DNA from: Setaria digitata
Taxonomy: Eukaryota; Nematoda; Chromadorea; Rhabditida; Setariidae
Direction of reading: 5' to 3'
DNA length: 64,000 nt
NCBI GenBank assembly: GCA_003640385.1
Contig: RCAB01000082.1
Span: forward strand, 1-64,000
Position numbers and translations under genes: made by a program. Below are positions 1-12,832 of this stretch, in pieces (within the stretch, counting starts at the first letter, position 1; every line of letters begins with the position of its first letter). Below the pieces are notes generated by a model that saw nothing but the letters and a program-made list of their open reading frames with translations, was not told the origin of the DNA and ran no database searches.

Positions 1-1425
1 TTTTTTTTTTTTTCAAAAATGAGTGCAAATTTTTTACTTATTTAATGTTAATTTGTTGTAGTTAACAATAATAATGACAATAATTGGTTAAATGTTGCAT
101 TATGTCCCAGAACTCGACAATCGATTTTCAAATTTTGCTTTTTGTTTTTAACATTAAAAAGTGCGTCTTTTCATTGATTTCAATTTATTTCCATTGCTCA
201 TGCATTCTCCAACATTGTGTTGTAAATTAGCCTTGACAAAATTTCTGGTGCAATATTCACAACTTCTTTTTTACAGAATTTTCACAGTTGGATAGTTTTT
301 ACAGATAATTAATTATGCACCGATAATTCGTCAGTTGCTGAAATTACGAAATATAGAATTAGGAATATAACAGTGTTGAAGTTGATATAGTAGTATTATC
401 GAAGTAATCCCGGGCTTATTGGAAGAATTCAAATTCTAGATCTATTTCTAGTTTAGTTTGAGTTTTGAATATTAGCTTAAATTTTATCTGTTTTCATTGT
501 TGTTAGATGCTTATCCGTTCTTTATCGTCCATTTTTCAATGAGAATGGGAAAATAGTGGAAGAGCAAATAATATGTTTTTCTAGTTAAGTTGTGCGATAT
601 TTTAAATTATCCCACGCTCACATTGTATTAGTATTGCTGTTGGAGTAAGTTCATCAATAATTGTTTTTATTTTCAGTTTTTGATAGAGATAGTGGACATT
701 GAAATAACAGTGGAAGTGGTAAAGAAGTGGCGTATTAAAGAAGGCCTACATGAGTTATTTTGCTTCGCAGTGCTTTATCGAAATGAATTTTTAAATTTCG
801 TCTTGAAAAATGGTATGTTTAAAACAGATATAAATATATTTATCGTTTCTACCAGTAAACTTTCAATCGTTGGCATAAAATCCAACGTCACGTTAAGTTT
901 TAAGTTAATGATTTGGGCAGTTTTTTTTTTTGGGATTTCCAGTTGGTTTTTAAGAAATGTCAACTTTTAATTAATGAATTAAACAGGTTGTTGTTCAGTA
1001 TATCTGCTTTTTCCTACTTTACCTTCTCCTACCTTAAAAATGAATAAAACATTTTTTCATTTCATTTGTTTAATTTTTGTACTGCGTCATTTGTTAGTTG
1101 CTTGGGCTTTTTAATTTTTTCATCTGAAGTCCTTTTTAAACTTTGAAAAAATACATTTTGATCCAACACTGAGAGATACCAATCAAATATCTGCAATATT
1201 TATGAGTGTCAAATGTATCAAATAAATCTTCGAATTTTCTAAAAAAATTTTTCTTTGAATCGTTAGTCAGAGTCGCTTTATAAGGCGACAATGATGAATA
1301 TATTTCATAGTGCAGCAATTTTGGAGAGCATGTTGTCCGGTGATCCTCCTGTCGATGATTTTGTGATGTTAATTTCTGTTTTCTTCGCAAATGACTGATT
1401 AAGGGAGGACATCTGAGGTACAGCT
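1..1425. other. Upstream non-coding stretch
   Basis: AT-rich DNA ahead of the first gene. I see no exon with a plausible splice context and no codon pattern typical of the coding exons further on. It presumably holds the promoter and 5' leader of the gene starting at 1426, but I recognise no defined element. Confidence 0.5.
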
Positions 1426-4400
1426 ATGACTTCTTCACCAGCTACTGCTGCTTCGAATTTGGACGATATCACTGCTTCGCTTTTCTATCAATTACGCGAT
1501 AAAAACCGTGTAAGAATCTATCTCCCTTCTTTGTTAAAAAAAATCTATATTTTTCGTGCTCTGGTGAAGTGGTTTTCTTTCTTCCTTTTACAAATACGCT
1601 TTTGTGTTTTCGAAAAAATAATCGATTTATCCAGTTAGCTTTTGTGCAGAGGAATTGTCAGATTTGAAATTTTAAAAATTAGGTCTACGATTTCGACATA
1701 CTGCAATGTCCGAAATGTCCAGAGCGATTGGAAGCTCTGGAGCTTGATGTGTACCAAGAAAATGGCCAAACGTATCAAAGAATATGGTGGACTTGTCGGG
1801 GAATAAAAAATCAGGTTTGCTTTTCCTTTTTTTTAAATTAGAGAGACCCTGAAGATATCCAAACAGGGACGTTAGAATTGCGGACAGTTGTCCTTTTATT
1901 TTTAAATTTTTGATATCTTTCTCTTGCCCTATTTGATTTTCTTGTAATTACAATTCTAATTTGATTTTCTCTTCTAACTTCGTATTGTTATTGCGAAGTT
2001 TTGAAGTTGCATGGCTTTGCGAAAGCATCCACCGCAACCAGAAATATGCATTGAAAAATACTTCTAAAAGTGGATAAGATAAATGAATGTCTTCCCATTG
2101 CCCTTTGTAACTTTTTATTGGCTTTGTTTTCAAAGAAGTTAACTTGGAAATAAATAAGTAATCTTAAAGATGTGAATGAAGGGAAACGGCTTTTTTTGCT
2201 TCAGAGCTGTCATTTTCCATTATGGGTACCACGGGAAGTTTTTTGGACAAGAAGAACGGAAGAACAGATGAAAACAGGCTATATACCTTTGCCAAATATC
2301 CATTTATTACCGCAGCGTTTGTGGTACTTATATCCAAATGTTTTCCGGGATAGATTGAGACAGGGAGATATTGGCAAACTCACAAAGGTTATTTTTTTAT
2401 TTTAATTTTCCGGTTTTTACAAAATAAACTAGATTGTACTTTTTTTAGGCTAATTCTGGAACGATAACGCCATCTTCTGGTCATGCAACTCGAGGCAGTT
2501 CTGTAAGGCCTGAAAGCGTGCTTACGGAGAATGAGGAATGTAGTCGGGACTCATTTTTTGCCACACCTGTCGTGTCTACCGGAACAAATCCTGTTAATTT
2601 TTATACACTTACTTTCATTCTGCCTATTTTACATTTTTTTCTTTCTTTTTTTCCCAAGAAAAAGATTTGGTAGACACACTTAGATATAATTAATTTTCAA
2701 GTCTGATGAAATTGTATTTTAGTATGCCCCAAATGAAATGGAAATTTGGGAATCCGAAATTCCGATGCGACAGATTCGAATAGACGAGGAAGATGCGGAA
2801 GGAAATTTCGAATTAGTTAAAGACATCAGTGTGCCAACTTTGAGTAGTAGTCAGCCGGTTGATCGAGAAGACTATGAGTGGCAGAGTTCGGAAGTAAAAT
2901 TTGCGCCTTCTGGTTCAAAGGATTGGGGAACGACCTTAATTCCGGAATCTGCCGTTACTACGGATTTCCCTTCCGATTCATTCACGGACTCCGTCGTTCA
3001 GTTTTGTTCACAGACAGATTCATCAGTTCAGCAGCAGCAGCAACAAGTCGAAAAAGTGAATTCACAAGAAATGCATTCAGATACTGATGGAGTTATTATA
3101 GAGGTTTTACAATCAGCACCACAGAAGAACACCGGAGAAACTCTCCAAGATATGAAGGAGACTGAATGCAATTTTGAAACGTTGGCTAACCAACCGAAAG
3201 CCAAAAAAAAACGAAAACGAAAAACTACTTTCGAAGATGATAGCATGTCAGAAGCGGTTGATGATTCTACTACCGCTGAAGCTGGCAATTCTTTGGATCG
3301 GATTTCACTTGTAATACCAGCAGTGAATACGAAAGCGTCGCAATCTATAAACATAACTGAAATAAGAGAAATTTTTCAGAAACAAAAGCGACAGCAGCTA
3401 AGTTCAGAAGATGTTGAAGACGATCTTGTCGTTGCTACATTGATGAGAGAATTAGTGGTTAGAGTAGCTTTGGAACATGATTTGTTTAGAAACAAAACGG
3501 AGTGTGGGTCGCTGTCTGTTGGGCAAACGAAGCGTGATTTATTGAAAATAATTTCATTAGAAGAAGCAAAAAGAGATTTTGGCGATTTGACACTTGAAGA
3601 ACTGTTAAAAGGTGTTAATAATCTACGATCTTCCACGGGAGCCCAAAATAATTCTCGAGAATATTCAAAAATTGAAGGAGATATTGAAGAGCGACCCCAA
3701 TTACGCAGTACTCATTTGCAGTCGAACGTTGACAAACATAAACGTAGTTTTGGGAAATCTGACTCAGAAGCATTTATGAATATTTCGACGAGAATAGGTA
3801 ACAATTTGGAAGTGCAACCATATTTCCGGAAACGACGATATAACAATACACCCAGTTTGCCAAGGAATTTACCAACAGATGAGAAATGTATTGCTGCTGT
3901 GGAAATGGCTCTAAAACAGTCCGTTAAAGGTATTAAGGGACCGGAAGAAACAAGCCCAGCTCCTCGAACATCCATTCTGTAAGTGTTTTTTTAAACGATA
4001 TTATTAAACTGATAATGTCACTGCTGCGATCATTAGAAATTATAAAAATTAACGAATTTTTTTTTTAACAGTAGTCTTTTTTAAATAGTATAAGAATGTT
4101 CTTCACTAATGTAAATGAATAATATTTCCTGTTCTCGGTGTTCCTTTCCTTCTCCATTCAATTTTTTTTCTGAAGTTTTATTACTTATTATAACTTTGCA
4201 TCACATTAAAGTGAGTCGGAAAGTCAGAATGTATTTCTTTTCTTTTTTTTTTTCAGGTATGTAATAACTAATAATGACTGTAGTAGTAACAATTATAATC
4301 CTCTCCTTTCATCATTGCTTTCATAACTTTTGCATCAGATTAAAGTGCAGGCAAATTCGTTTTAATACATTGTTTTTCGTTTTTTATCCATTTTTTCAAA

Positions 4401-6210
4401 GAAAGGTACTCTCTTTTTTTTTTTTTTTTTTTTTTAGGAAGGGTACTCCCTCAGAATTTCGTCCTGATATGATCTCAAGTGAAATATTTGACTCACAGAA
4501 CTGGCGTCGCCCCGTGCATTTTGGTGGTCGCACAAATCTTGATGCTTTTGTAATTTTTTTCATTTTTTTTTTTGAGCAATTTAAACATCAATAGAGTTAT
4601 AATGCAGGATTGATTCTGGAAGTGGATCACGCTATGCTAGCGGTCTGTCGTTCTTTTAATTTTAGCATGATTTCTTATTGATTTTAATAAATCCTGACGA
4701 AATATATCTAACAGGTTACGGCATATAATTTGCGATACAATCGTGCTGAATATCTGGATGCTCTGGGTTCCGAATTATGCAAACGTAAAATTATGAAATT
4801 TGTGCCATCAATACCGGTGAAGCAGCAACGCATAGTGCGACGTATGCAGCAGAGACGGTCTGGTCAGGAAAGAACTTTGGATTTGGAAACACTGAAGAAA
4901 GCTGTTGATCCAAATACGCTACGTGTTCAGATTGCTCATCGTCTTGGCATCAAAGATGTATGTTGCTAATCAGGACACGCAAATCTTATTCGTGACTAAG
5001 TTTTGATGTGCTTGTTTCGCTTCCTTCCTAGTGTTAAACATTTGACACCATATGATCATCTTCATAGTAATTGTATTTTTATGGATTTATAGACCCAACA
5101 AGTGTCAATAAATAGACTGTTGAACTTAATTTTTTTATGATGTTATTGCTAATTACAGCTCGACAATATGTTGCCATGTTCGAAAACTGGCAGTATTCGT
5201 GATGAAGTAAGCAGTAAAATGCAACATATTGGATCCGCTCCACTTGTCGTATCGCCAGGTGTTGGGCAAACTATATCTACAGAATATATTCGCTCAGGAA
5301 AAAATGGTAAAGTTTTTGTTATTGTTTGGATTATTTTTTTCTTCTGAATTTTAATCAGAATGTTGCTACGGATCATTAGGATTTAAGGAAGCTGTTAGAA
5401 TAACTTCATGGAATTTTTTTTTTCGGTTACTTACCTGAGACTGTCGCTGTTCGAGATTTTATGGACTAGGATTAATTAGGAGACAAACTTTTGTTAAAAA
5501 TACTTAATTAGAAAACGAAATTATAGAAAAGCTATTTTTACGGGTTAGAAATCGGTTGGTATTTCATGTTTATTGCAGATGAACAAGCATCAACATCAAA
5601 TATGTCGGGAAGTTTATACTCATTTCCTGTATCAGAGTATGATAATGAAATAAGAAATGAAAAAGAACATGAAGTGAAAGCGCCAGTTATTCTCTCGTTT
5701 AATGATCCAGAGGTTGATGCTTTAGTACATCGAAAATTCAAAAATTTTGTGTACGATGAACATGCAGTTGATGCGGGCACTGTTCAGCACTCTATATCTG
5801 CTCAAAATCCATTAATGCCCGAAGTAAGTTTGCTTTTACAACAACTTAGGTGATTTTAAACTAAATTTATATTACGAACGATTTCATATTTCAAGATATG
5901 ATGATTTCTTCGCTTTTCATAATTAATCCGAATAACGTCGAATATCTTTCACTATACAATATTGTATGAAGATCCTGATGTTATCTTTTTGAATAAGCAT
6001 AAGGAAAGGTATTTTCTCAGCCCTGATAACCTGTATGCATCCAGCATATTCTTATTTTTTATCTATTTATTTATTTTTTTTCAGTACCTGGGGACAGCTA
6101 CCTCACGCATTGAATACACCGATTTTGAGAGTGCTTTCGAGGAGTATGAAAATGAAGACGAGCATTTGGATTCATTTTTTGACAACCATTTCAGTCATCA
6201 TCCGTTGTAG
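1426..6210 (+). CDS. Uncharacterised nuclear-type protein with N-terminal CxxC...Cx7C region
   Basis: Ten exons: 1426-1509, 1683-1814, 2205-2387, 2449-2592, 2723-3978, 4438-4549, 4715-4957, 5159-5306, 5579-5823, 6085-6210; about 890 residues and phase closes throughout. The start ATG has an in-frame TGA four codons upstream. I do not recognise the family. Exons 2-3 give a CPKC pair and, about 30 residues later, a second cysteine pair (C-x7-C) followed by an aromatic, proline-rich block, which looks like a zinc-binding fold. The large fifth exon is acidic and Ser/Thr-rich, with a six-glutamine run near residue 285 and a basic KKKRKRK cluster near residue 343 that resembles a nuclear localisation signal. 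Exon 7 is basic (near RRMQQRRSGQ). The C-terminus is acidic and ends in a His-rich stretch. Inference: a nuclear regulatory or scaffold protein; the biochemical role is unknown. The gene structure is fairly secure, the function is not. Confidence 0.75.
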
Positions 6211-6224
6211 AGTTGGTACATATC

Positions 6225-6669
6225 TATCTGTTTCTGTAAATGTTGCAGCATATTTTGTATGCCGTTGGGAATCATCCTTTCAAATCCTTGCCTTAAAATT
6301 TTTCCTTAGCGCTGATATTCTTTTACTAGTTTCTGATGAAGGCTTTAACTCCATTTTTAAATGATTTTGAAAGGATTAATATTGCTTTCTGTTTTAAAGA
6401 AAATACGTAAATCTCATGTTTGAAGACAGTGGAATACAGCCTAGACTCTCTTGTACAATGTTATTAAATTGCCAGGATATTGTTCGATGTGATATTTCCT
6501 TTCATTGTTTCTCACTAAATCACTTTTTCGTGATAAATTCGATTTTGATGTTTCAATATATAAATATCTGTTTCTGTAAATGTTGCAATATATTTTCTAA
6601 ACCTTTGGGAGTCATCCTTTCAAATCTTTGCCTTAAAATTCTTCTCTCAGCGCTGGTATTCTCGTACTA
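6225..6669. repeat. Two-copy diverged direct repeat in the 3' flank
   Basis: Both copies contain TATCTGTTTCTGTAAATGTT, then the shared blocks TCATCCTTTCAAATC and TTGCCTTAAAATT, and end near a CTAG. The copies start about 340 bp apart and differ at a modest number of positions, so this is an old local duplication of 3' non-coding sequence, not an assembly artefact. Confidence 0.75.
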
Positions 6670-6805
6670 GATGAGATATGCATGGATATCCACATGTAGT
6701 GTTCCAGGAATTATCTCAATAACGGTGAAAATAAAAGTGAAAGATAAAAAAGCAGCAAAAAGCAAACAGGAATGGATGATGATGAAGATGAGTTTTTTTT
6801 TTTAA

Positions 6806-6922
6806 ATGATGGGTGATATCGAAATAACTGTTTTAGCACTTGTATTAATTGGGTTAGTTTTTTGGCTGCTTCGTGGGTTGCAGATTTTTCTGTCGAAGAT
6901 CATCAAAAGTGTCAGGTTATGA
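6806..6922 (+). CDS. Possible 38-residue single-pass membrane microprotein
   Basis: An uninterrupted frame with two adjacent ATGs at its start encodes an acidic N-terminus (MMGDIEIT), a continuous hydrophobic segment of about 20 residues, and a short basic C-terminus (KIIKSVRL). That layout is typical of small tail-anchored proteins. It is too short to be supported by codon statistics and could be chance, or an upstream frame in the leader of the Tudor gene 160 bp further on. I know of no homologue. Confidence 0.25.
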   Translation: MMGDIEITVLALVLIGLVFWLLRGLQIFLSKIIKSVRL

Positions 6923-7081
6923 CGTTAATGTATTATTGTTAGTGCTAATGGTTATGGTAATTGTATTATCCTGTGGTGGTATTTGTACGGTTGGTTTGAG
7001 GATAATTGCAATTTCCATCGCGATAAGTCCTGGACTTACTGAAAAATCATTTCATTATCATTCCAGATTTGGTAGGTAAAG

Positions 7082-10000
7082 ATGGCGAGTTTTGCGGATG
7101 CTGATATTTCTCATTTTGGAAAAAGCTTTCCTTCCAGTGAATTACACGACTTCAGTTCAGAATTGTTGGGAGACAGGAATGATAGAGTAAAGTGGAGTGA
7201 TTGTCGTGATTTAGTCGAAGTTCCTGGTGAACCGGAGTGGAAATTGCGATGTAAGTAATTAATAATGATGATATGTTAGTTTTTACAGCTACGTGATGGG
7301 TTGCAGATTTTCCTTATAGATTCTGGGAAGCATTTGATATCGAGATGTTAAACATTAACAACGCTGATACATGTTCTAATTATTAGTTGGTTTATTGTTG
7401 AAGTTACAAATATCAATTGATAACTACCTTTTTTTTTTCATATTTTTGTGATAAACCTGCTAACAGTGTGAAACTCTGGGATGATTTTATTACACAATCT
7501 AGCTTGGCATTCCTGTATTTTCTCATTGTTCTGCTCAGGAGATGTATTTAGCACTTATTAATAAATACATTTTTAAATTATCGTTTATTGTTTGCTGCTA
7601 ACATTTAGTATACTCCTTTTAATTTTTTTTAGGTTTAGCCGAAGCATTCCCGCAATATTGCTGGAAATATCCTGAACCAGAAGTAATTATTCATTATCAT
7701 TATAATCTTGCTACAACAGCTGATGCACCTGCTGGGCAGTCTACTGCTGCACTTCCCGTTTTTTATGCACATTTACCGAATTCATTTTCTCCCTATGATT
7801 TCAGCATTCAAGTATGTCAAGTTAACATTTTCGGAATTGAACATGGAATTTTTTCATTGAATTGAATTGAAACTATTTTATATTGTCTAGTTTTAATAGT
7901 TCTTTTAAATGGTACCATTTATGGGATTTTAACTAGACGACAATCTAGCTATGAATGTGTTTAACAAATGATATTTTAAGTGTTCAGAGCAGCGATTTGC
8001 AGTTGCTTGTATTACTATGAAAACTCTACATTGAACAAAGGTTCTAGTTATCTCATGATTGTGCTAAGTTCAAAAGAGCATTTCAGCCGAAATCACTTGA
8101 TCGAGCCCGTGAACAGTTATACCATAAAATCCAGGCTGTATATAGTTCGGAGAATGAATTTATGGTTTTAGGCGATCAGGTATAAATTCTTTGTTTTTAG
8201 TAATATTTTCGCACTAATTCAAATCTGATGACCCTGATTTTAAGATAATATTGACGTAATGTTAGTTACAAAGTTTACAAGTTGGTAAGATTGTTTCATT
8301 TTCTTGTTTTTAGATGTGTGCTGGTGCAGCATGTGTGGTGCAGGTTGGTAACTTGAAATGGTTGCGGGCAAAAATCTTGAAATTTTATAAAGGTAGCAAT
8401 GTAGTAGTGGATCTTGTAGATATCGGTAATGAAAATATTGTTAGGATGGAGAATGTTCGACCTCTTTTGAAAGTTTTTGGACGCTTACCACCTCTCGCTT
8501 TGCGTTGTCGTATGAAAGGTATAATTTCAGCATAAGTTGTATTTTTAACAAATCTTGACATGAATCTTTGATTGTTGTCATGGTAGAATTTCTTCGTAGC
8601 ATTAGAAAGTCATTTAAGACGTAGCCATGTCGAAAAGTCATTCCCGAAAATCTGGAGATATATTCGTGGAATTTCGGAACTTCATCTCCTTGGTGATAGT
8701 ACGGTTACATTATTCAAATAAGTGTAGTAATTTATATGATTCACTTCTTTTTCTTAGAAATTTGTGGATATTGAATATGGACATGAAAAAAAAAAAAAAA
8801 AACTAAAAAAATCTTATGATGTATGAGTTTGCTTGATAGAGCATTAAATAATTCTTTTATTAAAGTAAAATTAATTTAATTACAGATGTCGACATGAACG
8901 ATTTAACAATGGAAAAGGTGGATATGTTCCAGAGGCTTATTGAATCTTGTGGTAATATTGTGCGAGTAGAACTTGCTGATGTTTCATGCATACCATTTCT
9001 AGTCAATTTATATCATCCAACTATGCAGGGGAAAAATCTCGGTGAATTGTTTTATCATCGTGAGGTGCAAACCGAATATAAAAAGACACAAAAAAAGCGA
9101 TGGAATGAAAAAGTGAGTCAACTAGGCATAATTGGTACTGTAACACTGATTTCATATAAATTCATTTAAGATTCTCTTCGGATTCTCTTATCATCTAGGT
9201 TCTCTAAGATTTTTAATGATTCGGTCGGACAGTTCTTTTTATCATTTGTAATGAGTTTCGTTACCATCAAACTGATTACAGATTAGTTTGAGTTCTTAAA
9301 CCTTCTATTATAAACCACTGGCATATCTCTTCTTTTTGTATTTATGTCATTGGTAAAGCATTTGACACTGGAGAAAATACAATTAGTACTATTATTAATC
9401 AAGTTAAAAGTTTTTCACTTTATCTTGCTGGTATTCCCTTTATAATTTTTGTCCTTCCAGCCCGCTTCTTTTTGTTCTTACTAAATCAGTATACGAAAAT
9501 GATTATTTTGCAGTTTCTTAACAATCAGAGAAGTTAAATTTAATTTGAAGTATAGAATTTATTTTTAGCTCAATTTTTCAAGTGATTGTACGGATGAGGA
9601 GAATTCTGAGGACGAACACTCAGAGCCCAGTCATATCTTGCATTTGGAAAGGTGAGGTTATACTTCTTCAGAACGATATTATAGTCAAGTTTATTAAAAC
9701 AGTGTTAGAAACAAACAGGGAGCACTTTTCCTTTCTTACGCCTGAAAAAGTTTTAGTATTTCTTGTTAGCTGTAGAAAGGAGTAGAAGATTGATGTTTGG
9801 AGAGGAGAAATTCTGATGGTTCAAAGTGCTAGTGGATAAATATAAACTTTCAAATTTCTAGATTACAGAAGCCGATAACCGATGAACCTCTGTACATCTC
9901 TCATGTTGAAAACAGTCGATTTATTTATTTGCATAGTAGATATCACAAAAAGACAATCGAAAAATTGGAAAGGAATTTGTTCATTAAGGTTCTATAATCA

Positions 10001-12260
10001 CTCTGAATAATTCGAGTTTTATTTTGTATTGTTATAGTTAGATTCTTTTTCTTTAAATTGTTATAATATTCAAATAATACATTCTGAGGTGAATTGTTTT
10101 CCTCTTAATATTTTTTCGGATTTGTAAATAAATGTCATTATATATTCAGAAAGTTTGCACAGCTAACCATTAAATGTTAAAGCTTGAACTAAGACTCATT
10201 TGTTATTCGTCAAAAGTTTCTTCTACAACTGCCAACCATTCAGATTTGACAGAATCGGTGCATTCTTGTTCTCATTTAACGTAGATAATTTTTATTTAAT
10301 CTCTTATTGAGATATTACTATCTCCTTTATTCTTCCTTACATCTTTTCATTCGTAATAATTAAAGTGTTGTTTCAGTGGTCCGAGTTAAAAAATGTCCCT
10401 GAGAGATGGTTGATACCAGCAATAGCCTGTGCTTATTCTGATTTTTCCACTGACAATCCTTGTCGAGTTATAGTAGCGGAAATTAGGGATAAGATGGTGT
10501 GGCTGCGCAGCGCCGATCACGGATGGAAGAAACGCGTATCGAAACTAGATTGTCTTTCTGGTACTTTACGTCTACTTACGAGAGAATTTTCCGAAGTACC
10601 ACTTGTAAGTTGAGTAGAATCTTATAAACCAATATGAGAGTTTTTATAATGGTTACTAGGACTATGTTCTTACAGTTGCATACGTCTTAGTGAATGTAAG
10701 GCATATTTCCAAGTTATTGAACGTTAGGATTGAACATTTCATCGTTCATTCTCATTATGGAAAGTTTGGTACTTCTGAGATATTATGCTCATCTTCAATA
10801 GGTACAGCAGTATACTTTTTGGATTGGTCTTATTGAGCTTGTCAAATTTAAGTTAAGCTTGTAAAAATCAATCAAAAGTGATTTCATTGGGACCATTTTT
10901 TCAGATATGAATTTCTATCTTTGTATTAAATTAATTTCCAACAGTCTTAAAAAGTTCATTTTGATCTCATTTCTCTGTCGAATCATTTCTGTAAGCGAAT
11001 GGAATGCTTACGGATTTTATTTCGATAAGCTCTGTCTTTAGTTCGAGTGTAATGGAATTTTATTTTCAATTTTTCTGAAACTTATGAAATGGTGACAGGT
11101 TGATAGTTGTGGTGTAGTGATAAGTAGCTTGTTTGTGTGAAACTACCACGAGAAGTTCAAATCTTCCTCAGTTCTTGGCGCTCTGATGTTATTACAATCG
11201 TCAGAAGTGTATGCACAACTGTAAGGTAGAGTAGGCTGTACCAAGTGGTGTAGCACTCGAATCACCTTCGGTGTCAGGTCATCTAATATCACCTGATATC
11301 ATCCTCTGGATTCGAAACATTTCATGAAAGGAACTGGTCGATCGGGTGGTTGGACGAAAGGTATATCTCGTTCTATGAAGTAGACAGTTTTTTTGGAGTG
11401 AATGATTTTCATCAGCTGATTTTAGGGAGTAGGTGATTTTACGAGGTGAATGAAGTTTTGATATGGAAGATTTTATATAGATCACTTCATTGAATGATTT
11501 TGTGAAGTATATTTACTGAAATGGGTTTATCAAGTAAATGATTTTTATGAAAGCCAATCAGTCGATAAGTAAATAATATTAAGGAAGCTAATCAATGGAT
11601 AAGATAAACTGTTAGAGCTGTTTTACTTATTTAAACTGGAACTGATTTAAAAGGTGGGAAAATGTGGGACAAACTTATTCGAAAAAAAAAAAGTTTTTAG
11701 TGCTTTTAAATGTTTAACTTTCTAAGTTGTAAATTTATCCTTTCCTCCTTTTGTAGCTAATTTCATCCTTCAGATGTATCTCTGTAGACTCCCAAGTTCT
11801 ATGCAACACTACCCACACCAATCCGAAACTGATATTTTACGGAATATTTTACCAGTTGGTGCAGTGGTAACTATTCGACGATATCGTTCAAAACGTACTC
11901 TACCACATAAAGTGGATATTTTCATGGAAAATAACGAATCTGTAATCGATGTTCTTGAACGATTGTAAGAATCAACATTTTTATTTATTACTTTTCTACA
12001 CTTTAAAAATTTTAGCTAGTTTTTTTTCCTCTCTTGCTCTTTCCTAGACTTTTCCGAGCAAATTTCCTGGATTCCGGTCTCATTGTAATTTCGAATATTT
12101 CAGGAAAGTCGAAAAACGAGTGATACATCCATGCCTTGACCTAGTACCTTACAAATCATCAGCTTATATACAGCTTTACAAGCTTGATTCTGACTATCAA
12201 GAAGATGTGGAGGTTTTCCAGCCATTTGCAAAGGGACGACTGGAGTACAGCAATTTATAG
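7082..12260 (+). CDS. Tudor-domain protein
   Basis: Ten exons: 7082-7250, 7633-7811, 8087-8179, 8314-8518, 8886-9112, 9569-9651, 9862-9988, 10377-10604, 11774-11964, 12104-12260; about 552 residues. The third acceptor could instead be at 8069, adding six residues in frame. An in-frame TAG lies three codons before the start. Exon 4 (residues about 148-215) is a recognisable Tudor barrel: a WLRAK strand, a VDIGN loop, and an LPPLA-type end. Exon 5 reads like the flanking nuclease-like half of an extended Tudor domain. Exons 7-9 hold a second, weaker Tudor module with IACAY and DHGW at the corresponding places. Such proteins usually bind methylated Argonaute or Sm tails in germ granules or small-RNA pathways. 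Here several aromatic cage positions are replaced, so methyl-arginine binding is uncertain. An AATAAA lies at 12319-12324. Confidence 0.82.
10605..11773. repeat. Long intron with tRNA-like and tandem-repeat sequence
   Basis: This 1.2-kb intron of the Tudor gene includes a segment (about 11097-11350) that is less AT-rich than other introns. It contains a polymerase III A-box-like motif (TGGTGTAGTGATAAG from 11110) and, about 34 bases on, a B-box-like AGTTCAAATCT (11154-11164), the spacing of a tRNA. No full cloverleaf or acceptor stem forms, so this is a tRNA-derived short interspersed element or a decayed tRNA, not a working tRNA. Further on, 11390-11620 has degenerate GAATGATTTT-like and GAAGC(C)AATCA-like repeats. 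Confidence 0.5.
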
Positions 12261-12832
12261 AAACCATTGAATGTACTAGTTAATGCTTTCATCCACTTTT
12301 TGTGAAAAGAAAAACAAGAATAAATACCTTCTTGTTTTCCTTCCAAAATATCATTTTCTTTCCCAAACAAACTCACTGGATTGGTGATAGGGAAGCATTA
12401 TAAGCATTATCAAGCAGTGGATTGGAGTCTAATCGGAATTTCAGAGAAATCGGGAAGGAGAACCACTTCACATCATGAACTGAAATTATGATAGCCTTCA
12501 CTCGTAAGGAAAGACAAAGAGAAGGAAGACGATTTATTTAATCTGAAATATGTGAATAGATTTTTGGCGATAGAAACTGTGCTTTGCTTAGTGAACAATT
12601 ATTTTTTCGCCCAAAATAACACTTTGAAATGGTACAGTAATAATTAGTTCATTAAATCAGTAAAAGAATAACACTGGAATATGGCAATAACCAAGTAAAT
12701 GCTTCGATAAAGTATAACACAGAAATATTACAAAATTGTAGATAATAACAGATCGCTTTCGAAGCAGAGTAGTTTATAATTTATAATTTATAATTTAGTT
12801 TATAATTTCGCACAGTTTTCTTGGAATCAAAT
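12261..12832. other. Convergent 3' intergenic region
   Basis: Space between the 3' ends of the Tudor gene (+) and the dynein light intermediate chain gene (-). It holds candidate poly(A) signals for each: AATAAA at 12319-12324 on the plus strand and at 12533-12538 read on the minus strand. A short TTTATAAT-rich patch lies at 12771-12808. No coding signal. Confidence 0.55.

Larger units (their letters stand above)
6211..7081 (+). other. Intergenic region / 3' UTR with an internal duplication
   Basis: The 872-bp gap between two same-strand genes. It contains two diverged copies of a roughly 105-bp segment (about 6225-6331 and 6568-6669), a possible AATAAA at 6730-6735 for the upstream gene, and a 38-codon open frame at 6806-6922 described separately. 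The two flanking genes could be an operon, but no clear intercistronic signal is visible. Confidence 0.5.

Noticed and set aside
1136..1390. 84-codon minus-strand frame before the first gene
   Set aside because: No start or splice context and no recognisable protein; overlaps the likely promoter of the plus-strand gene.
11110..11164. Functional tRNA gene
   Set aside because: A- and B-box-like motifs are present but no acceptor stem and only an imperfect T-stem form.
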